Assembly (NCBI GenBank): GCA_947623455.1
Contig: OX392529.1
Coordinates: 63,115,686-63,179,685 of the forward strand
Length of the DNA stretch: 64,000 nucleotides
Reading direction: 5' to 3'
Source: Mimachlamys varia
Taxonomy: Eukaryota; Mollusca; Bivalvia; Pectinida; Pectinidae
Made by a program: the position numbers and the translations under genes. How positions within the stretch are numbered: position 1 is the stretch's first letter; each line of letters opens with the position of its first letter. The notes beneath the pieces are model-generated. The model was not told where the DNA came from, did not search any database, and saw nothing but the letters and a program-made list of their open reading frames with translations. This document shows positions 12,001 to 22,822 of the stretch, one piece after another.

Positions 12001-13792
12001 ACGTAAGGCATATATAGTGAAAAGTCAACGGTGATATATGCTGACGTAAGGCACACATAGTGAAAAGTTAACGTTGATATATACTGACGTAAGGCACACA
12101 TAGTGAAAAGTTAACATTGATATATACTGACGTAAGGCATACATAGTGAAAAGTCAACGGTGATATATACTGACGTTAGGCATACATTGTGAAAAGTTAA
12201 CATTGATATATACTGACGTAAGGCATACATAGTGAAAAGTCAACGGTGATATATACTGACGTTAGGCATACATAGTGAAAAGTCAACGGTGATATATACT
12301 GACGTTAGGCATACACAGTGAAAAGTTAACGGTGATATATACTGACGTTAGGCATACATAGTGAAAAGTTAACGGTGATATATACTGACGTTAGGCATAC
12401 ATAGTGAAAAGTTAACATTGATATGTACTGACGTAAGGCACACATAGTGAAAAGTTAACGTTAATATATCTGACGTAAGGCATGCATAGTGAAAAGTTAA
12501 CGTTGATATATACTGACGTAAGGCATACATAATGAAAAGTTTACGTTGATATATACTGACATAAGGCATGCATAGTGAAAAGTTAATGATATTAGTTTCT
12601 CTAATGGTAGGGGACTTTTTCAGGTTCAAGGAAAAGTCTTAGTTTTGAGGTTCTATGATTTTAAAAGCTTTCTCTATTTCGTATGTGTGTAGATGTGTAG
12701 AGTACTGTATAACATGAAATATTTGGGGGTATTTTCTTCGTGGTTTGATGTGTTTTAGATCATTTCATGATACAAACTTCCATGGATACCTTACTGATTG
12801 GTGTTTCCCTTTTACCTTATATTCTTCCTCTACTAACCAGACACCTGTGTAACCGATCCAGTGGTCAATTTACAATTTATTTTCATGGGTCCTTTTTGTA
12901 TAAATTGCCGAAAACGATGGGTCCCACAATGTTAAATTGAAGCATTTCCAGAATTTCTACGAGTCCTTTCATAATTTTATGAGTACTGGACTCGGGACTC
13001 GCACGTAGATTGATCACTGCGATCAAAGGTTTTGGTCCTGGTAACTTCCAGTTTGAACAAGTTATACTGTACACTGTACATCATTTAAATTTATGTTTCA
13101 GTAGCAAACACGAAAACTGTGAATGATTCAACACAACAAACATGTAAACAGTATACTGACTCTGCAGGTTGGGAATGATGTGTGTGGGGGGGGGGGGCAT
13201 GCACACACAGGCGTACAGGTACTAACAGGATGTCAGTTCATGCCTTTCAGTTTTGTAGATCTAGACTACGCTATTGTTTACAAATACAACTACACACTTT
13301 TGATACTTTTTTTTCTTTGGAGGTCCTAGTATATCTAAGTATATCCAGGTACTCTTTTCATCAACAGAAGATTTGACACAATGAGAATGTTTTGGGAAAC
13401 CTAAAGACCAATTTCAATGAAACTATGCAGGGATTTTGAGGATCTAATGCAAGTGTGCATGTAGGGTACTTTTCTGCAGAAATTTTGGTTGCCGTAGTAA
13501 CCCGGTCTGGTCACAATACCAATGTTTTTGTGGAAAACTTTATCTGAGGACAATTCCTCCTGAACCTTATGAACAATTTTCAATAGAACAACACAAGAAT
13601 AATAGGGACTACGTGTAGATATGCATTTTTTAACCAGAAATTATGGTTGCCATGGTAACCAGGTCACTATAAACAGGATTTTGTTGGAAAATCTTGCCTT
13701 TTCTTTAATCAGGTTGTTCAGTGCCAACTGCTGGTGGCCTCGCCATCTCCTTTCATGAGGAGGCTGCAGCGGAAGAATTATTTCTGAACTAA
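5975..13792 (+). CDS. Sorting nexin-10/11-like gene (PX domain), spliced; first exon not found
   Basis: Exons at 5975-6061, 6786-6886, 7667-7765, 10482-10640, 11301-11815 and 13713-13792 join with matching phases throughout. The product has a PX domain: WDKGRYITYEI, then RRRYSEFEWLRKRL (the basic RRYSEF motif that holds the PI3P phosphate), then the proline loop KPPPLPPKKIFGDRF, then an LEIFLNKLLEVKLFVSDALLHLF helix pair followed by a tail matching small PX-only nexins such as SNX10 and SNX11. The acidic serine-rich C-terminus is poorly conserved in the family. Role by family: binds PI3P on endosomes and acts in endosomal trafficking. The N-terminal exon with the start codon was not located. 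Every intron except the short fourth (10641-11300) is dominated by minisatellite, and even that one starts with a 37-bp repeat. Confidence 0.85.
6467..6765. repeat. 52-bp minisatellite in intron A
   Basis: Five to six imperfect copies of a unit starting CATTGAATAGCTTGTAGATC. Later copies are more diverged. Confidence 0.85.
6786..6886 (+). CDS. SNX-like exon B (RRYSEF motif)
   Basis: Acceptor CTTTTCAG before 6786 and donor TT|GTAAGT after 6886. It encodes 33 codons plus two bases, including RRRYSEFEWLRKRL, the PI3P-binding core of PX domains. Confidence 0.92.
6978..7620. repeat. 30/31-bp minisatellite in intron B
   Basis: About 20 copies of two interleaved variants, one with CTGTATCCAGGCTTTCTATT and one with CTGTATCCTGGACATTCTAT. 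It fills most of the intron between exons B and C. Confidence 0.9.
7667..7765 (+). CDS. SNX-like exon C
   Basis: Acceptor GCATTGTAG before 7667; donor CAACAA|GTAAGT at 7766. It encodes KPPPLPPKKIFGDRF and the helix MKGLEIFLN, the proline loop and following helix of PX. Its last 15 bases and its donor are the founding copy of the 57-bp minisatellite that follows. Confidence 0.93.
7751..10315. repeat. 57-bp minisatellite, 45 copies, seeded on an exon/intron junction
   Basis: The unit is GATCTTCCTCAACAA (end of exon C) plus the first 42 intron bases beginning GTAAGTCAAAGGC. Counting from 7751 to the last unit start at 10259 gives exactly 44 steps of 57 bp, so there are 45 copies with no indels. 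Single-base variants divide it into blocks with GTAAGT and with GTAAGC donors. Because 57 is a multiple of 3, long frames open on both strands (for example 7802-9169 plus and 8427-10358 minus); these are side effects of the period. Confidence 0.96.
10482..10640 (+). CDS. SNX-like exon D
   Basis: Acceptor GATGTCTAG before 10482, donor CTGCAG|GTACAG at 10640. It encodes LLEVKLFVSDALLHLFIQSD and following residues, matching the last PX helices and extension of SNX10-type proteins. The first base completes the lysine codon begun in exon C. Confidence 0.92.
10726..10873. repeat. 37-bp tandem repeat, 4 copies
   Basis: Four near-identical units with GACTTAGATTTAAAGGCT and TTGTGGTTGTCTATGTAT, in the intron between exons D and E. 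Confidence 0.9.
11096..11145. repeat. CACATA-type microsatellite
   Basis: A run of CACATACA units in the intron before exon E. It creates alternating Val/Cys/Met frames on the minus strand that are not genes. Confidence 0.85.
11301..11829 (+). CDS. SNX-like exon E (acidic serine-rich tail), two possible ends
   Basis: Acceptor GCTATGACAG before 11301; the first base completes an AGA codon left open by exon D. It encodes an acidic, serine-rich tail. Two ends are possible. Reading on reaches TGA at 11827-11829 inside the first minisatellite unit. Alternatively a weak donor AACG|GTGATA at 11816 joins in phase to an exon at 13713. The tail resembles the low-complexity ends of PX-only nexins. Which form is used needs transcript data. 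Confidence 0.8.
11808..12590. repeat. 43-bp minisatellite, about 18 copies, starts at the end of exon E
   Basis: The unit contains TTAACGGTGATATATACTGA and CGTAAGGCATACATAGTG. The first unit overlaps the last codons of exon E, its candidate donor and the alternative stop codon. Most units carry TGACGTAA or TGACGTTA, close to the CRE/ATF site. Confidence 0.94.
12600..13712. other. Non-coding stretch with a dispersed repeat carrying X-box motifs
   Basis: A G10 run lies near 13187. From about 13400 to 13700 two related segments each contain a 14-nt match to the RFX X-box consensus, GTTGCCGTAGTAAC at 13488-13501 and GTTGCCATGGTAAC at 13646-13659. Similar segments are common dispersed repeats in molluscs (recalled, not searched). 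No exon is supported before 13713. Confidence 0.55.
13713..13792 (+). CDS. Candidate terminal exon F of the SNX-like gene
   Basis: A strong acceptor, CTTTTCTTTAATCAG, precedes 13713. Joined in phase to the 11815 end it encodes CSVPTAGGLAISFHEEAAA followed by EELFLN and a TAA at 13790-13792. The acidic amphipathic tail looks protein-like; the other frames give an early stop or a basic peptide. The phase match with exon E supports it, the weak GTGATA donor weakens it. Confidence 0.5.
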
Positions 13793-14664
13793 CCAAAGGC
13801 AGATAATGAGTCGAAAGTCTTCCTCCATGATGTATGTTTCTTTGTTATTTATTGCCTCTCCACAGACAATACGACGTCACATGAATTTCAAGTGAATTTT
13901 ACATGAAGTAATATTTATACATGCTTATTTCATGTGAAATTAAATTTTAATTGATTTATACATGCTTTTTTTAACTAGAGTTTCATGTGAAATTCAAATG
14001 AAATAATTCTGGTGAATTTTTCTTGAAGGTTTTCTCATGTGAAATTCACGTGAAGGAACATTGCCTGAGTATCTTGTATAGTTTTTGTATTGTTTAAATG
14101 TTTAGACTTTAGAAGTGTTTACACCTTACCATTACAATTCTTGCTTTCCCGGTGTGTTCTACCATATGTGTAATTATATTTATATTATGTATTGTATTTT
14201 GTTAAGTGTCATGATAAGTGTCCTCGTGGGAGAGGGCTGATAACGCACAAGTTTCACTGGTGAAAAATGTTCAGTATACAGTACTAGTCAATTAAAGATG
14301 GAAATGGTGGACCATAGCTACATTATCTGAGATAAAGCAGAGAGTAACCAGGCTGTGAAAAGTGTGAATGTTGTTTGCAGGACAGGACAGAGGTAGTGGT
14401 CATCCCCAGTTAACAGTGGTCATCCCCTATTAACAGTGGTCATCCCCGGTTAACAGTGGTCATAGATGGAAAATGTAGTGTTATCGTTAGAAATAATTTT
14501 AAAGCGCTTAGTACATAAGCTTTGTTTAGGTTATCCATCAGAATGTTAACAAACAGATGTTTCTCACTGTACACTGTCTAATAAAGATGATCAAACGTAG
14601 CAAGTTGCATTTTGTTATATTTTTTTATCTTTGTTAATGTCATCCATTTGTAACAGGAAAATGA
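13793..14664. other. Probable 3' UTR of the SNX-like gene and short repeats
   Basis: No coding sequence. Contains several GTGAATTT/ATGTGAAAT blocks near 13880-14050, a four-copy repeat with TTAACAGTGGTCATCCCC at about 14395-14465, and an AATAAA at 14580-14585 that could be the polyadenylation signal. Confidence 0.5.
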
Positions 14665-16515
14665 TACTGATACCTGTCCATTCACCAGGTTGATAACTGT
14701 CCAACCACCAGGCTGATACCCGTCCAATCACCAGGCTAATAACTGTCCAATAACCAGGCTGATAACTGTCCAATCACCAGGTTGATAACTGTCCAATCAC
14801 TAGGCTGATACCTGTCCAATCACAAGGCTGATAACTGTCCAATCACTAAGTTGATAACTGTCCAATCACTAGGCTGATAACTGTCCAATCACTAGGCTGA
14901 TAACTGTCCAATCACTAGGCTGATAACTGACCAATCACTAAGTTGATAACTGTCCAATCACTAAGTTGATAACTGTCCAATCACTAGGCTGATAACTGTC
15001 CAATCACTAGGCTGATAACTGACCAATCACTAGGTTGATAACTGTCCAATCACCAGTCTGATAACTGTCCAATCACTAGGCTGATAACTGTCCAATCACT
15101 AGGCTGATAACTGTCCAATCACTAGGCTGATACCTGTCCAATCACTAAGTTGATAACTGTCCAATCACTAAGTTGATAACTGTCCAATCACTAAGTTGAT
15201 AACTGTCCAATCACTAGGTTGATAACTGTCCAATCACTAGGTTGATAACTGTCCAATCACTAAGTTGATAACTGTCCAATCACTAGGTTGATAACTGTCC
15301 AATCACTAAATTGATAACTGTCCAAATACTAGGCTGATACCTGTCCAATCACAAGGCTGATAACTGTCCAATCACTAAGTTGATAACTGTCCAATCACTA
15401 GGCTGATAACTGTCCAATCACTAGGCTGATAACTGTCCAATCACTAGGCTGATAACTGACCAATCACTAGGTTGATAACTGTCCAATCACTAAGTTGATA
15501 ACTGTCCAATCACTAAGTTGATATCTGTCCAATCACTAGGCTGATAACTGTCCAATCACTTGGCTGATAACTGTCCAATCACTAGACTGATAACTGTCCA
15601 ATCACCAGGTTGATAACTGACCAATCACTAGGCTGATAACTGTCCAATCACTAGGCTGATACCTGTCCAATCACTAAGTTGATAACTGTCCAATCACTAA
15701 GTTGATAACTGTCCAATCACTAGGCTGATAACTGACCAATCACTAAGTTGATAACTGTCCAATCACCAGGCTGATAACTGACCAATCACTAGGTTGATAA
15801 CTGTCCAATCACCAGTCTGATACCTGACCAATCACTAGGCTGATAACTGTCCAATCACTAGGCTGATACCTGTCCAATCACTAGGTTGATAACTGTCCAA
15901 TCACCAGGCTGATAACTGTCCAATCACCAGGCTGATAACTGTCCAATCACTAGGCTGATAACTGTCCAATCACTAAGTTGATAACTGTCCAAGCACTAGG
16001 CTGATAACTGTCCAATCACTAGGCTGATAACTGTCCAATCACCAGGCTGATACCCGTCCAATCACCAGGTTGATAACTGTCCATCTCCAGGTTGATACCT
16101 GTCCAATAACGAGGTTGATAACTGTCCAATCACTCGGCTAATAACTGTCCAATCACCAGGCTGATACCTGTCCAATCACTAGGTTAATAACTGTCCAATC
16201 ACCAGGCTGATAACTGACCAATCACTAGGCTGATAACTGACCAATCAATAGGCTGATAACTGACCAATCACTAATCTGATAACTGACCAATCACTAGGCT
16301 GATAACTGACCAATCAATAGGCTGATAACTGACCAATCAATAGGCTGATAACTGACCAATCACCAGTCTGATACCTGACCAATCACCAGGCTGATAACTG
16401 ACCAATCAATAGGCTGATACCTGTCCAATCACCAGGCTGATAACTGTCCAATCATAAGGCTGATACCTGACCAATCACTAGGCTGATTTCTATCACATCA
16501 CTAGACTGATACCTG
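14665..16515. repeat. 23-bp minisatellite, about 80 copies, with a CCAAT motif per unit
   Basis: The unit CCAATCACTAGGCTGATAAC plus TGT repeats head to tail. Variants change AGGCTGAT to AAGTTGAT or CAGGTTGAT and GTCC to GACC. Each unit presents CCAATCA on the plus strand. Confidence 0.96.
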
Positions 16516-18640
16516 TCTTATTACTATATCTTAAGATAGACTTCCTCAAGACGACTTTCTCAAATTCATTTTCCTGTTCCAATGGTCACCTGTGGAACAG
16601 GTTTCATTTTGAGACTTATCAGAAAAAAGATGGCTAACATTGTTTTAGAGTTTAATTTTTTATTGGTATATCTAAAGTATAAAATAATTGAAACCATTTT
16701 TATCACATAACTGACACGTTCAGGCATGTCATACAGCCATGTCATTAATATGGTATTTCACGTGTAATAACACTATTGTGACGTCATAAGCAAATGACGT
16801 TTTATGACGACATATGATTGTCTCGGTAGTGAAAATTGTACCGTCAAAGTTTGCCTTTCTTATAGAGAATGAATTTGAGAGTTGTTATGTATTTTCTCAT
16901 AAATATAAGTTATGTGATAAATAGAATCTTGCACTCGTGTCAATGTAATATGGAATTTATTAAACTTGTTAAATAATTTAATATGTCGCTCGTCTAAAGG
17001 CTCGTGACATAATGAATTATCTAACTTGTTTAATAAATTCCATATTACATTGACACTCGTGTAAGATCCTCTATATATGAAATGCGAAATTAGGTTGCCG
17101 CAAAAATAATTTGGTTTACAGAAGTTACTTATCACTATTATTTTTTGGACATGTACTAGATAGATCATTCTTATATTTTATGATAATGTCGTTTATATTA
17201 ATTCCCCTTGATCCTTGGTTGTACATTGTCTCATTTTCTTATGCAAAAACTAATATGACCGTCAGGTGGCAAAGTTTCATTTTGACCAAGAAAGTTTAAT
17301 ATTACTATATCTTGAGAAATACATGGATATTTATCAAATTTTATATATCAGCTTCCCCTCGGTCCCTAGTTGTGTTTTTTTACTGTTCAGAAAAAAAGAA
17401 TTGCTGACAGGCAATCATACATGTATTTGATTTTACAGTTAAAGACTCTCGTGCTATTTCTTGAGTAATTGTCGTTCATATAATTAATATTAGAAACATA
17501 AGAGGGAAGAAGAGAAAAGAAACGAAAATATCAACATTTTTAAGAGCAAATGAAATGTTGGGTGTCAAGATCTCTCTTGAGTCTGTTGTTTTAGATGACT
17601 GAAAGTTTACCCCTTTTGGACCTATAAGGGCCCCGTAACCTAAATGTGAGTGATACATGTACCATGGACCTCTTGTTTCTGGTTCCTTGATGAAACTATG
17701 TGGACATAGAGTTGCTATAGATATACCATTCTGATTGAAATAGCTCAAACAACTTGAGTTTGTTTTTGATGAGCCTTCATATACAGCAACTTATAGTTAG
17801 ATTTAAAATTATATTAATAGCTTTATACTTGATCTGGTTGTCAACACCCCCCATCCATAAGTAAGGATAATGTACACTGATTTGTATCTTACTTAAAGAA
17901 AATGATATAAAAATATGTTTAATTTAATCAGGATCTGTTTCTTGAGAATTTCACAAGACTGCCTGTGTGAGAGTGTGTACATTGGAGTAGTGTTCCAGCT
18001 CTGTCACTATCTAATGTTTTCATCAGACTGCTGCTGCTGAGGCTGGTACATTCAGCCCACATCTGGTCGCTATAGGGACCTGTTAGACTTTTTTAAAGTC
18101 ATGCTCCAATTACTTCAAATCTGAAAAGAGATGAAATCTAATTGGTCAATAAGCAAGAGACTATTTGGATTCAGTAGTCTGCTGGCTACATGAGTATGGT
18201 GATACAGGAGTAACTACAGAATGTAAGGAGTGGTGGTCTCCATAGGCAACTTGTGTTCATTTATGTTGAGATACCAACTTGAATGTGGAGCTGTGTATTC
18301 TTACCATGGGAAGTATGTGACCCAGAAGAAGGAAATTTGTGGCACCTACTTTTAAACAAGTGGAGTAAAGATGTGAGCACGTGGATTCCTAACAGGTACT
18401 GTGTTATTTTTATATAAGGCTAATTAGTCTAACAACTTTTTTTGTCAAAACTTTTAGAACTTTGTACAAGTAACTTCAACTAAGGACGGCTTTTTCCTAG
18501 CATGATATAGGAAGAATTCCATGTGATTAAAAAAAAATTATATGGGAAACACATAATGACTGTCTGTAAGCCTGTAGACATTGATGTGGGGGGTTGTGTT
18601 AGGGTGATTAATTATAGACACTTAGTGTGTGGATAGGTAT
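16516..18640. other. Non-coding host DNA with one foldback MITE
   Basis: AT-rich sequence. Apart from the foldback element at 16927-17066, I see no exon, RNA gene or other repeat that I can support. Confidence 0.5.
16927..17066. mobile_element. Foldback MITE, 61-bp inverted arms
   Basis: Left arm 16927-16987 and right arm 17006-17066 are inverted copies around an 18-nt centre. Most of the arm matches exactly, including GTGTCAATGTAATATGGAAT; mismatches cluster at the outer end and near the loop. No target duplication was identified. Confidence 0.8.
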
Positions 18641-21020
18641 GGTATTTATATGTATAGACACTGAGGGTGGGGATAGATATTACACTGAGGGTGGGGGTAG
18701 GTATGGGTGTTGTAGGTATATACACTGAGGGTGGGGATAGGTACGGGTGTTATAGGTATATACACTGAGGGTGGGGATAGGAATGGGTGTTGTAGTTATA
18801 TACACTGAGGGTGGGGATAGGTATGGGTGTTATAGGTATATACACTGAGGGTGGTGATAAGGTATAGTAGTTATAGGTATATACACTGAGGGGGGGATAG
18901 GTATATACACTGAGGGTGGGGATAGGTATGGGTGTTATAGGTATATACACCGAGGGTGGGGATAGGTATGGGTGTTATAGGTATATACACTGAGGGTGGG
19001 GATAGGTATGGGTGTTATAGGTATATACACTGAGGTTGGGGCTAGGTATGGGTGTTATAGGTATATACACTGAGGGTGGGAATAGGTATGGGTGTTATAG
19101 GTATATACACTGAGGGTGGGGATAGGTATGGGGGTTATAGGTATATACACGGAGGGTGGGGATAGGTATGGGTGTTATAGGTATATACACTGATGGTGGG
19201 GATAGGTATGGGTGTTATAGGTATATACACTGAGGGTGGGGATAGGTATGGGTGTTATAGGTATATAGACGGAGGGTGGGGGTAGGTATGGGTGTTATAG
19301 GTATATACACTGAGGGTGGGGGTAGGTATGGGTGTTATAGGTATATACACTGAGGGTGGGGATAGGTATGGGTGTTATAGGTATATACACTGAGGTTGGG
19401 GCTAGGTATGGGTGTTATAGGTATATACACTGAGGGTGGGAATAGGTATGGGTGTTATAGGTATATACACTGAGGGTGGGGATAGGTATGGGGGTTATAG
19501 GTATATAGACGGAGGGTGGGGATAGGTATAGGGGTTATAGGTATATACACGGAGGGTGGGGATAGGTATGGGTGTTATAGGTATATACACTGATGGTGGG
19601 GATAGGTATGGGTGTTATAGGTATATACACTGAGGGTGGGGATAGGTATGGGTGTTATAGGTATATAGACGGAGGGTGGGGGTAGGTATGGGTGTTATAG
19701 GTATATACACTGAGGGTGGGGGTAGGTATGGGTGTTATAGGTATATACACTGAGGGTGGGGATAGGTTATACACTGAGGGTGGGGATAGGTATGGGTGTT
19801 ATAGGTATATAGACGGAGGGTGGGGATAGGTTATACACTGAGGGTGGGGATAGGTATGGGTGTTATAGGTATATACACTGAGGGTGGGGGTAGGTATGGG
19901 TGTTATAGGTATATACACTGAGGGTGGGGATAGGTTATACACTGAGGGTGGGGATAGGTATGGGTGTTATAGGTATATAGACGGAGGGTGGGGATAGGTT
20001 ATACACTGAGGGTGGGGATAGGTATGGGTGTTATAGGTATATACACTGAGGGTGGGGGTAGGTATGGGTGTTATAGGTATAGACACTGAGGGTGGGGAAA
20101 GGTATGGGTGTTATAGGTATATAGACGGAGGGTGGGGATAGGTATGGGTTTTATAGGTATATACACTGAGGGTGGGGATAGGTATGGGTGTTATAGGTAT
20201 ATACACTGAGGGTGGGGGTAGGTATGGGTGTTGTCGTTATAGACACTGAGGGTGGTGATAGGTATAGTAGTTATAGGTATATACACTGAGGGTGGGGCTA
20301 GGTATGGGTGTTATAGGTATATCACTGAGGGTGGGGGTAGGTATGGGTGTTATAGGTATATACACTGAGGGTGGGGGTAGGTATTGGTGTTATAGGTATA
20401 TACACTGAGGGTGGGGGTAGGTATGGGTGTTATAGGTATATACACTGAGGTTGGGGCTAGGTATGGGTGTTATAGGTATATACACTGAGGGTGGGGGTAG
20501 GTATGGGTGTTATAGGTATATACACTGAGGGTGGGGGTAGGTATGGGTGTTATAGGTATATACACTGAGGGTGGGAAAGGTGTGGGTGTTATAGGTATAG
20601 ACACTGAGGGTGGTGATAGGTATGAGTGTTATAGGTATAGACACTGAGGGTGGGGATAGGTATGGGTGTTATAGGTATATACACTGAGGTTGGGGCTAGG
20701 TATGGGTGTTATAGGTATATACACTGAGGGTGGGGATAGGTATGGGTGTTATAGGTATATACACTGAGGGTGGGGATAGGTATGGGGGTTATAGGTATAT
20801 AGACGGAGGGTGGGGATAGGTATGGGGGTTATAGGTATATACACGGAGGGTGGGGATAGGTATGGGTGTTATAGGTATATACACTGAGGGTGGGGATAGG
20901 TATGGGTGTTATAGGTATATACACTGAGGGTGGGGATAGGTATGGGTGTTATAGGTATATAGACGGAGGGTGGGGGTAGGTATGGGTGTTATAGGTATAT
21001 ACACTGAGGGTGGGGGTAGG
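18640..21020. repeat. 40-bp minisatellite, left half
   Basis: Unit TATACACTGAGGGTGGGGAT followed by AGGTATGGGTGTTATAGG. Variants include AGACGGAGG units and shortened GGTTATACACTG units. A higher-order period of 360 bp (nine units) is seen from 19021 to 19740. The array is cut at 21020 by the Polinton and continues at 31538. Confidence 0.96.
21015..21020. repeat. Polinton target-site duplication, left (GGTAGG)
   Basis: GGTAGG directly before the left inverted repeat, copied at 31538-31543. The sequence is part of the minisatellite unit. Confidence 0.93.
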
Positions 21021-21358
21021 AGTAGTACAAAAGTGAGGATACGAGCGCAGGGTCACCCGGTGCATTCCCTATATAATCCTTACCACCTCCCTGGCACCTC
21101 CCTAGTGGCACCCCCCTTGACAGGGGGGTACCGATGACGTCACAAATGGAGCACCTCCCTAGTGGCACCCCCCTTGACAGGGGGGTACCGATGACGTCAC
21201 AAATGGAGGGTTATCCAGTGCATAAAAATGACCCTCAGGGGGGTACCGATGATGTAACGGGGCTCACGCCTCCTCCCCGTCAGGGGGGTACCGCGACCAC
21301 CGATGTTATCATGTAATGACGTGTTTGGATTTTCCAATCTATTTCGACCGATTGCATC
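21021..21358 (+). repeat. Polinton left terminal inverted repeat (338 bp)
   Basis: Matches the right repeat over its full 338 bp in reverse complement by my reading. It holds a direct repeat of about 56 bp (two copies), each with a hairpin CCCCCC-TTGACA-GGGGGG and a full palindromic CRE (TGACGTCA). The short frame inside, 21134-21316, also appears at the right end and is not a gene. Confidence 0.95.
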
Positions 21359-22119
21359 ACGGTAAGAAATAGACAAAACATGAATGGATATGTCATACAA
21401 TTGTAACCAGGTCACATAATCCGTGTAATACGGCGAGACATTTTAGTACATAACATTGTCTTGTTGTTATTCATCAACCTACATATATATTCAATTGTAA
21501 GTCTTATATATATAGCTTTTTAACTTATATATATACATATATAGTATTAGTACTCGAGCTTCGATGGATACACCCGTTTATATATAAACATGATTTAGGG
21601 CACATTGTGTTTAAACGTCGATTTCGATCCATCCTCACACCACAATAAATACGATGTCTAATTCATTACAAAAATCTGACTAATAGCTTTCAAATCTTCA
21701 CGACAAATGGTAATAACGAGATTTAAAATTTACCCAATGCTTTAAACCAGGTCACAGTCGAATATTTGCCGAGTACAAAGTTATCTATTACAGCTGTGTG
21801 AATGTTTACATACAAACGTTGTGTATACGATTCAATGACGCGTACAATCGGGAAACAGTGTTCACCAGTATACTTGTAAACTATGTATGTACGATTCGAG
21901 ACAAACATTCGGAAAGTAATCAAGAAACACATTATCAATGTCTTTATTTAGTATTACAAACCTGTAAAACCCTATACGTATTCCTTTTAACACTGATAAA
22001 TCCGTGGAAGCACAGAGTATGTCGGTTACAAATGGCGAACAGGTTAACTATTTAAAGCGCCCCCTATAGTATACAGTGTACATGTGTATACATTTAATAC
22101 ACCTATCTACTACATGGGC

Positions 22120-22190
22120 CTATACAGTCGAGCGGTCTAGGTCTAGATTTCCGACCAAAACGTCCCGAGTTCGACTCTCGCACTAAAACT
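22120..22190 (+). other. tRNA-like segment inside the Polinton
   Basis: An A-box-like GTCGAGCGGTCTAGG and a B-box-like CGAGTTCGACTCTCG about 30 nt apart, the latter forming a CGAG/CTCG stem around a 7-nt loop starting TTC. No complete acceptor stem is evident. It could be a decayed tRNA, a SINE head or chance. Confidence 0.3.
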
Positions 22191-22238
22191 GTCAGAAATT
22201 TAATGCTAAAAGTTAACAATTTTTCAGTGTCTAACATA

Positions 22239-22822
22239 CTCGAGAGCAATCTGATTAAAATACAGATCCTCAATTTTACTATCGTGTGTAGGATCTGACA
22301 GCCACCAGTAGAAGTTCATGTGCAGATGACCTTTGTATTCACCAATCAAATCGCTGCTTACCAGATTCTGAAAGTGAAAAGCTAACTTCGATTTGTTTCT
22401 AAACTTGCCGTTATAACAGAGTAAAGAAGCGAGAAACCCGAACGACCGTTAACAAAAATAGCAGCGCGCAGTTCAGCGGTCTCTTCGCCAAGGCGTGTGT
22501 TCTTCTTGGACATTATCTGTTTGATTTGTAGTTTTTCGTTTGTCCGAAAACAAATTACAACTGACGATAAAGAAATTATCACAAACTAAACTAATCAAAT
22601 TGTTATAGAACGCCCTGAATGATTTTCTCTTCTTCGCTTCGACCCGCCGCCATTTTTGTCCGTCTACCAAACACCGTTTACAATGTGCATTTTGATTGGC
22701 TGTTCATTTCCTAGAAATGGAAATAATAAAGGTCATCTGCACATGACCTTCTACTGGTCGCTGTCAGATCCTACACACGATAGTAATAGTGAGGATCTGT
22801 ATTTTAATCAGATTGACTCGAG
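22239..22822. repeat. Imperfect 101-bp inverted repeat pair in the Polinton
   Basis: Arms 22239-22339 and 22722-22822 match in reverse orientation, for example CAATCTGATTAAAATACAGA, with scattered mismatches; the spacer is 382 bp. It may be a nested MITE, a cruciform or a divergent control region. CCAATCA motifs lie just inside both arms. Confidence 0.8.

Noticed and set aside
14665..16515. CRISPR-like array
   Set aside because: Units are head to tail with no unique spacers; it is a minisatellite in eukaryotic DNA.
21134..21316. 60-codon frame in the Polinton end, also at 31242-31424
   Set aside because: It is part of the terminal inverted repeat, GC-rich and made of its subrepeats; no coding sign.
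21723..22055. Overlapping small frames on both strands in the Polinton left region
   Set aside because: No domain, no promoter unit of the kind seen before the three real genes.
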